Part shown: piece by piece, positions 23,414 to 30,559 of the stretch | Layout of the letters: the number at the start of each line of letters is the position of its first letter | How positions within the stretch are numbered: position 1 is the stretch's first letter | Source: Thiovulum sp. ES | Lineage (GTDB): Bacteria > Campylobacterota > Campylobacteria > Campylobacterales > Thiovulaceae | DNA: 33,521 nt | Reading direction: 5' to 3' | Assembly (NCBI GenBank): GCA_000276965.1 | Contig: AKKQ01000016.1 | Location: forward strand, 1 to 33,521 | Notes under the pieces: model-generated | The model's input: the letters and a program-made list of their open reading frames with translations, nothing else | What the model was told of the DNA's origin: nothing | The model's database searches: none | Position numbers and translations under genes: made by a program

Positions 23414-23770
23414 CTAGTCTCTACTTACTTGATTATTTTTAGACTGTCTCTTTAAATCAAAGTATAAAGCTTCGAGTTCAACGATAGAGAAGTATTTAAC
23501 TGTTTGCCCTTGTTTTAATTCTCTGTAATCGTGTATGTCATTGTATAGTAACAATAAGAACCAGTATTGAGTGTCTTTATATAGATTATAAGAGAGTAAG
23601 TCTGGTCTGTGTTCCTCTTTATCTACTATGTAAAGACCGATAGATTTTAGTTCAGATATTCTTTCAATTATAGAAGAGGTTAGAATATCTAAAGACTCGC
23701 CATCATGATTAGCGAACTTCTCGATTGCATATTTATCTTGTGTTGATATTTCATTGTTTAGATAGAACAT
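23414..23770 (-). CDS. Baseplate wedge protein, gp53-like (LysM-type)
   Basis: A 118-residue protein. The segment RPDLLSYNLYKDTQYWFLLL followed by YNDIHDYRELKQGQTVKYFS matches the T4 gp53 / tail protein X pattern, where a Y...D..YWW...N.I.D stretch is followed by a LysM-like G..L..P turn. Proteins of this class link the central hub to the wedges. Its place between the tube-initiator candidate and the spike fits. The length is shorter than T4 gp53 (196 aa). Confidence 0.65.
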   Translation of the reverse strand: MFYLNNEISTQDKYAIEKFANHDGESLDILTSSIIERISELKSIGLYIVDKEEHRPDLLSYNLYKDTQYWFLLLLYNDIHDYRELKQGQTVKYFSIVELEALYFDLKRQSKNNQVSRD

Positions 23771-23782
23771 TATTATTTTACT

Positions 23783-24397
23783 TTAGACTAACCACTCGTT
23801 AGCTTCCTCTAAATCTAACTGCATAGAAGGTTCAAGAGTTATAGATATTTCAGCATAAAGAGGTAGATTTGTGCCTTTTATGACTTCCTTACTTAGGATA
23901 GTATTCAGACTTCTAAGGATTAGATAAGAGGCTCTGAACCATTTACCCACCTTTATAGAGATAGTATTTACTGGCTTCAATAGAGGGGTTCCTGCATTAT
24001 ATCCTAAAGGAGCTGTTAAAGTGCCAATCATAGTTTTAGTAGGATAAATAGCTTCGTTTAAGTCTCTAACAGCCTTTCTAACATCATCGTCTGGATTTAA
24101 AGCTACATGAACAAATGTGAATGATAAGGGAGATGTAGTAGTAGATTTCCATAACTGTTTAGAGTCTTCTAAAGTTCTTACTGTAAAAGATTGACCTACT
24201 AGAGAAGCTACTTTCTCAGCCTTATCTGAGAAATTATTCAATTTAGATAACTCATAAGCAGAGGTGTAATCAGTAGATGTAGCTAAAGATAGATTGTCTT
24301 TTATAAACCCTGAAACTGTATTTCCGTTAGGTAAAGCAATTATAAGCTTATTAGTGCTATTAGACTGAATAGAGGTGATGTAATTATTAGCATCCAT
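23783..24397 (-). CDS. Tail tube initiator / baseplate cap candidate (gp48/gp54-like position)
   Basis: A 204-residue protein. The C-terminal half (NTISIKVGKWFRASYLILRS, then PLYAEISITLEPSMQLDLEE) has the beta-strand, helix, beta-strand arrangement of tube-fold proteins. The PL.AE....LEP stretch is reminiscent of hub-to-tube connectors such as T4 gp48 and gp54. It lies between hub and gp53-like genes. A hairpin AATAGAGT-GTA-ACTCTATT (24420-24438) lies just before its ribosome binding site (AAAGGAAATC). Assignment rests on context and pattern only. Confidence 0.45.
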   Translation of the reverse strand: MDANNYITSIQSNSTNKLIIALPNGNTVSGFIKDNLSLATSTDYTSAYELSKLNNFSDKAEKVASLVGQSFTVRTLEDSKQLWKSTTTSPLSFTFVHVALNPDDDVRKAVRDLNEAIYPTKTMIGTLTAPLGYNAGTPLLKPVNTISIKVGKWFRASYLILRSLNTILSKEVIKGTNLPLYAEISITLEPSMQLDLEEANEWLV

Positions 24398-24419
24398 ATT
24401 TTAGATTTCCTTTATATAT

Positions 24420-24438
24420 AATAGAGTGTAACTCTATT
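24420..24438 (-). promoter_or_regulatory. 8-bp hairpin before the tube-initiator candidate
   Basis: AATAGAGT and ACTCTATT pair around a GTA loop, in a 105-nt gap between the hub gene stop and the next ATG. No U-tract follows on the minus strand. It may stabilise or process the mRNA. Nothing else was found in this gap. Confidence 0.4.
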
Positions 24439-24502
24439 TACAGTTTTTCATGATTTCCATAGGGGTTCTGTGTAAGTAAAGTTACATTTCTGATATGCCT
24501 AT

Positions 24503-25657
24503 CTATGTAGGAGGCATAAAGTCTCCTGTTAATTTATTCAAAGACTCTCTAGTTAGTTCTATAACCTGTCTAAAGTTACTATTTTCATAGATTGAAGAAA
24601 CCTTAGATACTAGATAGTTCCCGCTATAATAATCTGGTATATTAGAATAGTGGGTAGGAGTGTCTAAGAACATAACCAGCTCTAAAGGTCTTACTTCCTT
24701 ATATAGATTAGAATAAGACAGTTTCAAGCTATGAGAGGAAAATAAGGAGACAGACTGTTTATAATTACCAATAGCTTTTACATAGTTATCATGAACATTG
24801 TCAGAAAACAATTGAGTAGGGTCGTATCTGTTACCGTATTTAGAGTTTATATTCATATTACTAGATGTAAAGATAGGTTTAACACCATAAGAACTATGAA
24901 GTGTGTAGGAGTCTTCGATGAGGTCGTATTGGTATCTCTGTTTAGGGACTCCTGCCCATTTATTAGAAAACCCTGTGTTGTTAAGATATGTTACATCATG
25001 ATTGTAGTTTATGTCTTTAGAGCTAGTGATATGACCGTCAGGATATATAAATCTCCATGAATGTTTCTTATCTGTTACACTGTTTAAGTCTCGTATAATA
25101 AAGCTACCGTCAGCTAATATAGAGTTTATCAAAAAGCTACCTTTAGTGTAGTATCTTAATAAGACTGTATCCACCATCTCTTTATCTGTCTGATTAGTTT
25201 GTATCCATGAAGACTGCTTAGAATTGTCCGCCTTTACAAAAGAGTCAATACTTGTAGCATGTTTAGATAGTATGGTAGAAGTAACAACTAATGCAGTCAT
25301 GTCTTTATAAGCTTTCTGTATCTGATTTGAAGTGTAGTTTATCATAGAGGAGATAGTGCCGTATATAGAAACTGAAATATAGTCTGTTGAGACTCTAGAT
25401 ACAGATAGTTTCAGTATAACAGCTTCAATTAGCTTAGACTCTGTTATTGTCTTGCCTATGTTGATATTAAACAGATTCCCCTCGTTTAAGTATTCTGTTA
25501 GTTCAATTATCTTTGTTTGGAAATGTATCTCAATTAGGGGAGGTATGTTACCAGACTTCTCTTCAATGATAAGTTTCTGTAAGTCTCCTTTATTTAGAAA
25601 GTCTTTAAAGTGAGCGATAGTGAAGCTAAATATATATTGGTTTTCAATTCCTATCAT
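24503..25657 (-). CDS. Baseplate hub protein, gp27 / gpD-like
   Basis: A 384-residue protein starting 3 nt after the tape measure stop (TAGCTCATG). The N-terminal half shows the tube-like fold pattern of hub proteins (FTIAHFKDFLNKGDLQKLII, then IHFQTKIIELTEYLNEGNLF). The centre has MVDTVLLRYYTKGSFLINSI and LADGSFIIRDLNS, recalling late-control D/gp27 proteins. The C-terminus has LELVMFLDTPTHYSNIPDYY and the strand YLVSKVSSIYENSNFRQVIE, typical of gp27/gpD-type ends. Such trimers sit under the tail tube and hold the spike. Order (tape measure, hub, spike) supports this. Confidence 0.7.
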   Translation of the reverse strand: MIGIENQYIFSFTIAHFKDFLNKGDLQKLIIEEKSGNIPPLIEIHFQTKIIELTEYLNEGNLFNINIGKTITESKLIEAVILKLSVSRVSTDYISVSIYGTISSMINYTSNQIQKAYKDMTALVVTSTILSKHATSIDSFVKADNSKQSSWIQTNQTDKEMVDTVLLRYYTKGSFLINSILADGSFIIRDLNSVTDKKHSWRFIYPDGHITSSKDINYNHDVTYLNNTGFSNKWAGVPKQRYQYDLIEDSYTLHSSYGVKPIFTSSNMNINSKYGNRYDPTQLFSDNVHDNYVKAIGNYKQSVSLFSSHSLKLSYSNLYKEVRPLELVMFLDTPTHYSNIPDYYSGNYLVSKVSSIYENSNFRQVIELTRESLNKLTGDFMPPT

Positions 25658-25660
25658 GAG

Positions 25661-27745
25661 CTACTCGAAGAAATTAGATATAGCCATACTAAGACTTACA
25701 TCATCTACATTAGTCTTAGAAGGTTGAGGAGACTGATTAGTAGTAACTGTTTGAGGAGAGACTACTGAAGTAGATGTATTATAAATAGCATTAGACATTG
25801 TGTCTCCTAAAGATTGAAGTTTATCATTTACCGTGGATAACCATGAATTGTTTTCTGTATATTGAGGCACAGACTCTTTTACTGCTGAGTAAGTGTCAAT
25901 TAAATTAGTCTCATCTCTATTATTCAAAGTGTATCCTAGAGACTCTTTAGAGCTATTCTGTGCCACTTTGTCGCTATTTTCTACCATATTCTCTAAAGAC
26001 TCTAAGCTACTTATAGAGTTTAAAGGAGCTACACTAGATGTAGCCTCTATATTATTTTCTTCTGTATCGTCTCCTCCCCACCAACTAGATATAGAGTCTC
26101 CGACACTAGATAGCATAGAGATAGGTGCGTAGTCCATGAGCTTAGAACCAGTATCATGTATAAAGTTAGAAGATGTCTTAGAGTCTAATAAACCAAAAGA
26201 GAGGTCAGATAAAATCCCACCTGCAGAAGAAGATAGTTTTTGACCTAATGTAGCTTCTTGACCATCCTCTATGTCAAAATTAGTATTAGCATCATTCCAC
26301 CCTGACACTCCTGATATAGCTGTTGAGGTTAATAACCCTAGTGGCCCGAGAAATTTTGCCCCTTTAGATAAAATAGAAGCTCCTGAACCTGCCATCTTAG
26401 ATATAAGACTTGAACCAGATTTACTAGCACCAGATATTAGGTCTGAGGTGTCTGGAAGTAAGCCTCCTGAAAGTAGATCTGTTCCTAGAGATAATAGAGA
26501 AGAAGCTTTAGACCTCTTCTTATGTGAGAAAGGATGTACTCTATCTTTAGTAATAAAGTCTGACCTTGTATTATTTAAGCCTGAATGATAATTTTCTCTC
26601 GAGGTGTTAAATATGTTAGAGTGGTTGAAGGAAGTAATATCGCTACTGCTAGACCTACCCCTATGAGAATAGCTATTAATGCCCATATTGTGTAAAGTAT
26701 TACTAGAAACGCTCTCACTGTTAATGACATTGTTTAAACCTCTTTTCCTGAAAGCATTGCCTTCAATTTCTTTATTATGGTTAGTTTCAAAACCTGTATT
26801 TCTATGATTAGTATCCCTTAGAGGTGTGTCTGTGCTTCTATGATAATCTCTAGTATTTTCAGATAATCTAGTTTTAGATTTATCTAAAGCCCTACTTTCA
26901 GAGACGAACTTAGACTTTGTAGAACGATTATTACTATCTTTCCTTAAATCAATTAGACTAGAAGTGTAACTCTTAGTTGAATTTTGAGACTCTAGCTCTG
27001 TCTTTATATCTGTCAATAAGTCTTGCTGTATGAATCTATCTCTGTCAGCTTCTCTGCTATAAGTCTCAATATCTATTAATGTCTTTAAAGTCTGAACTAA
27101 TATAGATTGGGACTCTTCAGAAATGTCAAGATGGGAGTCTAGTTGGGGTTTTATATATTGAGACTGACTCTCTTTTGATGCTGTGTTTGAAGATAGCTCT
27201 TTTACAATGTTGTTAGAATTGTCAATTAAAGAACTAAGTTTAGCTTCAGAGTCCCTCGTATTGCTAATTTCCTTATTACTGTGTTCCATCATATTTGAAG
27301 TTTCATTATAAGCAGATTGCACCTCTACTAATGATAGAATTTTATCTGTATTCTTTTCAGCCTGTTTTTGGATTTCTTTTAAATTTTTAGAACTCTCTAG
27401 AGTCAATTCTGAGCTATCTAATCTCTGAGATATATATTCACTACTATTTTTATCAGACTTATCTCTGAGCTTATCTGAACTACTCTGAGACATATATTCA
27501 GAAATATATTTTACATACTCTTTATTAGTATATAAAACCTGTTTTAGAGACTTATCCATATTAGAAACTAAAAGTCTTATTGACTCCTTAGTATCTTTAA
27601 TTAGAGACTCCGAGGCATTTTCTCTGTCTTGATAATCTTCTTTATAGTTGAGGGTGGAAGAATTCTCAAGAGAAATAATTGGTGAAGATATATTCACTTT
27701 AGATAGTTCTTCCAACAAGTTGGTTGTAGATATGTTGAACTTCAT
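25661..27745 (-). CDS. Tail tape measure protein
   Basis: A 694-residue protein. Residues about 1-400 are helical, very Ser/Asn/Glu-rich coiled coil. About 410-560 contain the Gly/Leu/Ser-rich hydrophobic segment typical of tape measures (SLLSLGTDLLSGGLLPDTSD, AKFLGPLGLLTSTAISGVSG followed by WNDANTNFD). A short acidic and Ser-rich tail follows. Such proteins fill the tube, set its length and cross the host membrane. It starts at the TAATG overlap with the +1-frame ORF at 27745-27885 and has only a weak purine-rich site upstream, so it is probably translationally coupled. T4 gp29 is 590 aa, so the length is plausible. Confidence 0.75.
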   Translation of the reverse strand: MKFNISTTNLLEELSKVNISSPIISLENSSTLNYKEDYQDRENASESLIKDTKESIRLLVSNMDKSLKQVLYTNKEYVKYISEYMSQSSSDKLRDKSDKNSSEYISQRLDSSELTLESSKNLKEIQKQAEKNTDKILSLVEVQSAYNETSNMMEHSNKEISNTRDSEAKLSSLIDNSNNIVKELSSNTASKESQSQYIKPQLDSHLDISEESQSILVQTLKTLIDIETYSREADRDRFIQQDLLTDIKTELESQNSTKSYTSSLIDLRKDSNNRSTKSKFVSESRALDKSKTRLSENTRDYHRSTDTPLRDTNHRNTGFETNHNKEIEGNAFRKRGLNNVINSESVSSNTLHNMGINSYSHRGRSSSSDITSFNHSNIFNTSRENYHSGLNNTRSDFITKDRVHPFSHKKRSKASSLLSLGTDLLSGGLLPDTSDLISGASKSGSSLISKMAGSGASILSKGAKFLGPLGLLTSTAISGVSGWNDANTNFDIEDGQEATLGQKLSSSAGGILSDLSFGLLDSKTSSNFIHDTGSKLMDYAPISMLSSVGDSISSWWGGDDTEENNIEATSSVAPLNSISSLESLENMVENSDKVAQNSSKESLGYTLNNRDETNLIDTYSAVKESVPQYTENNSWLSTVNDKLQSLGDTMSNAIYNTSTSVVSPQTVTTNQSPQPSKTNVDDVSLSMAISNFFE

Positions 27746-27885
27746 TATTTATTTTCTTTCTGTTTTCTTTCGTTCATTAAGTATAAAAACATTTTAAGTT
27801 CTCCGTAATCCATGTTATCTAACTCTGTCAAGGTAAAACGGTATTTACTACTTAATAAGTCTAATTTTAGATTTGTCAGCCCCAT
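27745..27885 (-). CDS. +1-frame C-terminal extension of gp26-like protein, or small overlapping chaperone gene
   Basis: An open frame overlaps the end of the gp26-like gene in the +1 frame. It can be read from an ATG at 27883-27885, but no ribosome binding site precedes that. The protein (TNLKLDLLSSKYRFTLTELD, then NMDYGELKMFLYLMNERKQK and ENK) is helical and clearly protein-like, and its stop overlaps the tape measure ATG. In the main frame GAT GGG GCT contains GGGG at 27880-27883; a +1 slip of the Gly-GGG tRNA, or one extra G by sequencing error, joins the frames into a 298-residue protein. An ORF at this point, right before the tape measure, is where tail assembly chaperone frameshifts occur in other phages. 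Confidence 0.6.
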   Translation of the reverse strand: MGLTNLKLDLLSSKYRFTLTELDNMDYGELKMFLYLMNERKQKENK

Positions 27886-28642
27886 CAGAGACAGATTTGG
27901 AAGTAATATATTCTCTGATATTCTTAAAGGGTATTAGAGATGTGTGTCCGCACTCTTTAGTTTTACAAACTGCTTCTACTGGATTTACATCATGATATAA
28001 ATGTCTGTCAATCTCGTTTATCGCCTCTATATCTTCTTTATCTGACAGATTGTATAGAAAGTTGTAAATATTCCCAAAAGGTTCTTCTGTATCAACTTGT
28101 AAAGCCATGACACTTACATCAGTTTCGTATTTATCTGACAAGGCTAGTTTAGTTTTATAGCCTTTCACAGTTAGAGGTGTAAAAGTTAAAGTTTGAGAGT
28201 TTATATCTGCTTCAATAAGCTTAACCTCCAAGTCTTTAAATTCAATTTGTGTGGTTAGATTTACTGTTCTATTATGAGTCTTGCCACACTTAGGGCATTT
28301 CCAAGTTAATGTTAGTTCTGAATCGTCCCCTAAAGTAGATATTTGTCTTAGAACTGACAAATAGTTGAAATCTGCTAAAGTTAGCATTTCCTTAGACATG
28401 CCTTTCACAAATATTCCGCTAAGAATAATATCCACTCTTCTAATGTTTAAAGCTGTGGTAGTATCCTTTGGTATTTGTGAAATCTTATATAGCTCACCTA
28501 GTATATACGGTCGATAAGATATTTCAATATTATTAGGGTATGTAAAGCCTCTTGAGGGGAGTGTGGAAGGTTCAATAGGTATGTCTATTGTAGAAGATAA
28601 GCTATAAGAAGCATCTTCTAATACTTTTCCAGTAAAGTTCAT
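27848..28642 (-). CDS. Baseplate hub/assembly protein, gp26-like, with zinc ribbon
   Basis: A 264-residue protein in this frame. The N-terminal region (TLPSRGFTYPNNIEISYRPY, ELYKISQI, LNIRRVDIILSGI) resembles the T4 gp26-type baseplate protein family. Four cysteines (Cys116, Cys119 in WKCPKCGKTH; Cys226, Cys231 in CKTKECGH) form a probable zinc ribbon. The frame ends in TAG just after KSKIRLIK, but helical C-terminal sequence continues in the +1 frame to the tape measure start. In phages the gene before the tape measure commonly encodes assembly chaperones, so this protein may act in tape measure loading or hub assembly. GP26 identity is moderately supported. Confidence 0.65.
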   Translation of the reverse strand: MNFTGKVLEDASYSLSSTIDIPIEPSTLPSRGFTYPNNIEISYRPYILGELYKISQIPKDTTTALNIRRVDIILSGIFVKGMSKEMLTLADFNYLSVLRQISTLGDDSELTLTWKCPKCGKTHNRTVNLTTQIEFKDLEVKLIEADINSQTLTFTPLTVKGYKTKLALSDKYETDVSVMALQVDTEEPFGNIYNFLYNLSDKEDIEAINEIDRHLYHDVNPVEAVCKTKECGHTSLIPFKNIREYITSKSVSDGADKSKIRLIK

Positions 28643-28654
28643 ATTATTCCTTTT

Positions 28655-29164
28655 CTAGTCTTTATAGAAAACCTTACCTATTACATTTAGATTTACTGTA
28701 AATTCCTTAGATTTAGCATTAGAAGATAACTTATCTGATAGTCTTTGTATAGGATAGACCACATACTTTTCTGTATGTAGTATCTCTTTCAAAGAATTAA
28801 GTTTAAATATAAAGACCTCTCTTAGAACACCCTCTTCACCGATTGTAGCTACTCCGTCCTCTGCATATATCTGGTCTAGCCAGTCTTTAAACCATAGATA
28901 AATAGTCCCTAGCTCATCATCAATAAATGTTATAGAGATATTAGGAAAAGACTGGCTCTTAGGAATTTCAAAAGAACCTAAAGGATATTCAATTGTATAA
29001 AGACTGTCTGCGGAATACTCTATTTCCACCGATGTAGCAGGGAATATATCTAAGTTTCCGTCTTCTCTAGCGGATAGAGGAGGGGCATTTAAGAACTGTA
29101 TGTCCCATGTATGTTCGCTCCCCCACCGAACATCTCTTATTTGAGATAGTGTAGGGAACGGCAT
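28655..29164 (-). CDS. Second tail-tube-like protein
   Basis: A 169-residue protein starting MPFPTLSQIRDVRWGSEHTW, whose pattern (short lead, WDIQF, FPATSVEIEY, GSFEIPKSQSFPNISITFID, then WLDQI and VYPIQRLSD) follows the gp19-like tube fold also seen in the tube protein at 30017. Such a paralogue is typical of tube cap or tube initiator proteins, which differ from the major tube subunit. Its ATG overlaps the stop of the upstream fibre-like gene (TAATG). Whether it forms part of the tube or a hub layer is not shown. Confidence 0.65.
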   Translation of the reverse strand: MPFPTLSQIRDVRWGSEHTWDIQFLNAPPLSAREDGNLDIFPATSVEIEYSADSLYTIEYPLGSFEIPKSQSFPNISITFIDDELGTIYLWFKDWLDQIYAEDGVATIGEEGVLREVFIFKLNSLKEILHTEKYVVYPIQRLSDKLSSNAKSKEFTVNLNVIGKVFYKD

Positions 29165-29787
29165 TATATTATAACCTTTTCAGTGGATAGAGTTCCGTCG
29201 TCTGATATATTCAATTTAAATCTAGTTCCGTTAGGACTTTTTAAGACGAGACCGTGTTTATTAGTTATTAACACTTTAGATTGGTTGTTATCAAATAAAG
29301 CTATCCCGATTAGGTCGTCCTCTGTGTCATAGATTTTATCATTTCCTGCAGATAGAAGTCCTAAATATATTTCAGCGGTAGTCATGTCTGAGTCTGTAAA
29401 ATTAAACCCGTATTGATTTATATTAGTAACTGAAGCTCCTGAATCGCTTAATACGGAATAACCTTGTTTTGGATTTATATATGTCCGTATCCCTGCCTCA
29501 ACTACTGATTTAAGTTTAGTGTCTGCTTTTAATTCAATAGATGTGGCAAATGAAGATAGCTTAGCTCCTATTGATATAGTATTAGCCCAGTCTAGTTTAT
29601 CTCCTGTAATCAGGCTTCTAGTGTCTGTTACATGTTTCACCATATAAGACCCTGTATCGAAGTTGGTAGATAGAGGTTCGCCTAACTTATCTAAGACTCG
29701 TAGAGAGGTTTGAAGATAAGTTAAAGAAGCATATAAATCATCTGAGTGGTCAGGAATGTGTAGATTTAAATGTTCTGTTGTAGTCAT
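29164..29787 (-). CDS. Fibre-like protein inserted in the tail tube region
   Basis: A 207-residue protein whose start (TTTEHLNLHIPDHSDDLYAS) resembles the baseplate-attachment N-termini of phage tail fibres (T..LgL.lPd..D). Its C-terminus (LVLKSPNGTRFKLNISDDGT) has the SPNGTRFKL..D.GT pattern found at the ends of many virion proteins. The middle is Ser/Thr/Asp-rich. It overlaps the 61-aa gene by ATGA. A fibre or decoration protein between two tube-like genes is unusual and may be an inserted accessory. Confidence 0.55.
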   Translation of the reverse strand: MTTTEHLNLHIPDHSDDLYASLTYLQTSLRVLDKLGEPLSTNFDTGSYMVKHVTDTRSLITGDKLDWANTISIGAKLSSFATSIELKADTKLKSVVEAGIRTYINPKQGYSVLSDSGASVTNINQYGFNFTDSDMTTAEIYLGLLSAGNDKIYDTEDDLIGIALFDNNQSKVLITNKHGLVLKSPNGTRFKLNISDDGTLSTEKVII

Positions 29788-29969
29788 AAAAAGTCCTTGT
29801 AATTCACATCTTTCAGTTTTACATTTTTAGCCACTAAAATATTCTGCCCTTTAGGACTAACAGGATTTTTCAAGAATATTGTAAGGTATTCACCTGTTAA
29901 ATCCCTTGTTGTAGCCCTTGCTAGAGTAATATAACCTGCTTTTACTCGGTCTTCTAAATTATATGACAT
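29784..29969 (-). CDS. Small MSYN-EDRV family protein (61 aa)
   Basis: A 61-residue basic protein (MSYNLEDRVKAGYITLARAT) sharing its N-terminus with the 70-aa protein at 19765-19977. It lies between the tube gene and the fibre-like gene and overlaps the latter by 4 nt (ATGA). Its ribosome binding site (AAAAGG) follows the 24-bp palindrome. The recurrence of the N-terminal motif suggests docking to a common partner. Function unknown. Confidence 0.6.
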   Translation of the reverse strand: MSYNLEDRVKAGYITLARATTRDLTGEYLTIFLKNPVSPKGQNILVAKNVKLKDVNYKDFL

Positions 29970-29988
29970 TTTTAGCCTTTTAAGTATG

Positions 29989-30012
29989 TATTGCTTACAT
30001 ATGTAAGCAATA
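29989..30012. promoter_or_regulatory. 24-bp perfect palindrome after the tail tube gene
   Basis: TATTGCTTACAT is followed by its exact reverse complement, starting 4 nt after the tube gene stop. No U-tract follows on the minus strand, so it is not a classical terminator. It sits where expression should fall from abundant sheath/tube to scarce baseplate proteins, so it may stabilise the upstream mRNA or limit read-through. Confidence 0.6.
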
Positions 30013-30016
30013 AGAG

Positions 30017-30541
30017 TTATACGGATTTACCGTCAGTGAATTTATCATACCAAAGAGTGAGACTTAATTCAATTTTATCAGGTTCGTTAGCCATAGACCC
30101 AGGGTCGTAATCTTTTAGATAAACTCCTAACAGTTTGTATTGCCATATTGGATTATCCTGCACATCTAATCTAGATAGAATTAGAATAGCCTCTATATCT
30201 TCTTTTTTGTTCTGTTTCCCTGTCTCATAATCATAACAAGCATCTCGCCATGACTTAATAAGACTATGAATTACAGAGTCCTCTGTTTCAACTAAAGTGA
30301 GAGTTAGTTCATGGTCAAAATCGTATGTCCCTGGTTGTCCGACATGCATACCTCGTATATCTACCTCAATTCCTGCTTTCTCTGTAATCTTAGGAACTGA
30401 AGAAGTAGTGCAACGGAAATTTACATCTTCACTGTCTGGATAATCCCCCACATTAGGAAACTTAGCGAATGTTATCATCCATCTGTTCTGATTAGCAAAT
30501 GTTCCTAGATTTCTTATCTCGTTGTATCCTGGTCTAGCCAT
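30017..30541 (-). CDS. Major tail tube protein, gp19-like
   Basis: A 174-residue protein with an excellent ribosome binding site (AAAGGAG, 9 nt before ATG). The gp19/tube fold is visible: ANQNRWMITFAKFPNVGDYP, CTTSSVPKITEKAGIEVDI, then GQPGTYDFDHELTLTLVETE and LSLTLWYDKF at the C-terminus. It forms hexameric rings of the inner tube around the tape measure. It follows the sheath gene by 18 nt, the order of nearly all contractile phages. The length matches T4 gp19 (163 aa). Confidence 0.9.
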   Translation of the reverse strand: MARPGYNEIRNLGTFANQNRWMITFAKFPNVGDYPDSEDVNFRCTTSSVPKITEKAGIEVDIRGMHVGQPGTYDFDHELTLTLVETEDSVIHSLIKSWRDACYDYETGKQNKKEDIEAILILSRLDVQDNPIWQYKLLGVYLKDYDPGSMANEPDKIELSLTLWYDKFTDGKSV

Positions 30542-30559
30542 CTATGTTAGCTCCTTTCT

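Noticed and set aside
24439-24502. Tiny ORF (MEIMKNCK) in the gap after the hub gene
   Set aside because: Eight codons, no ribosome binding site and no similarity to anything.
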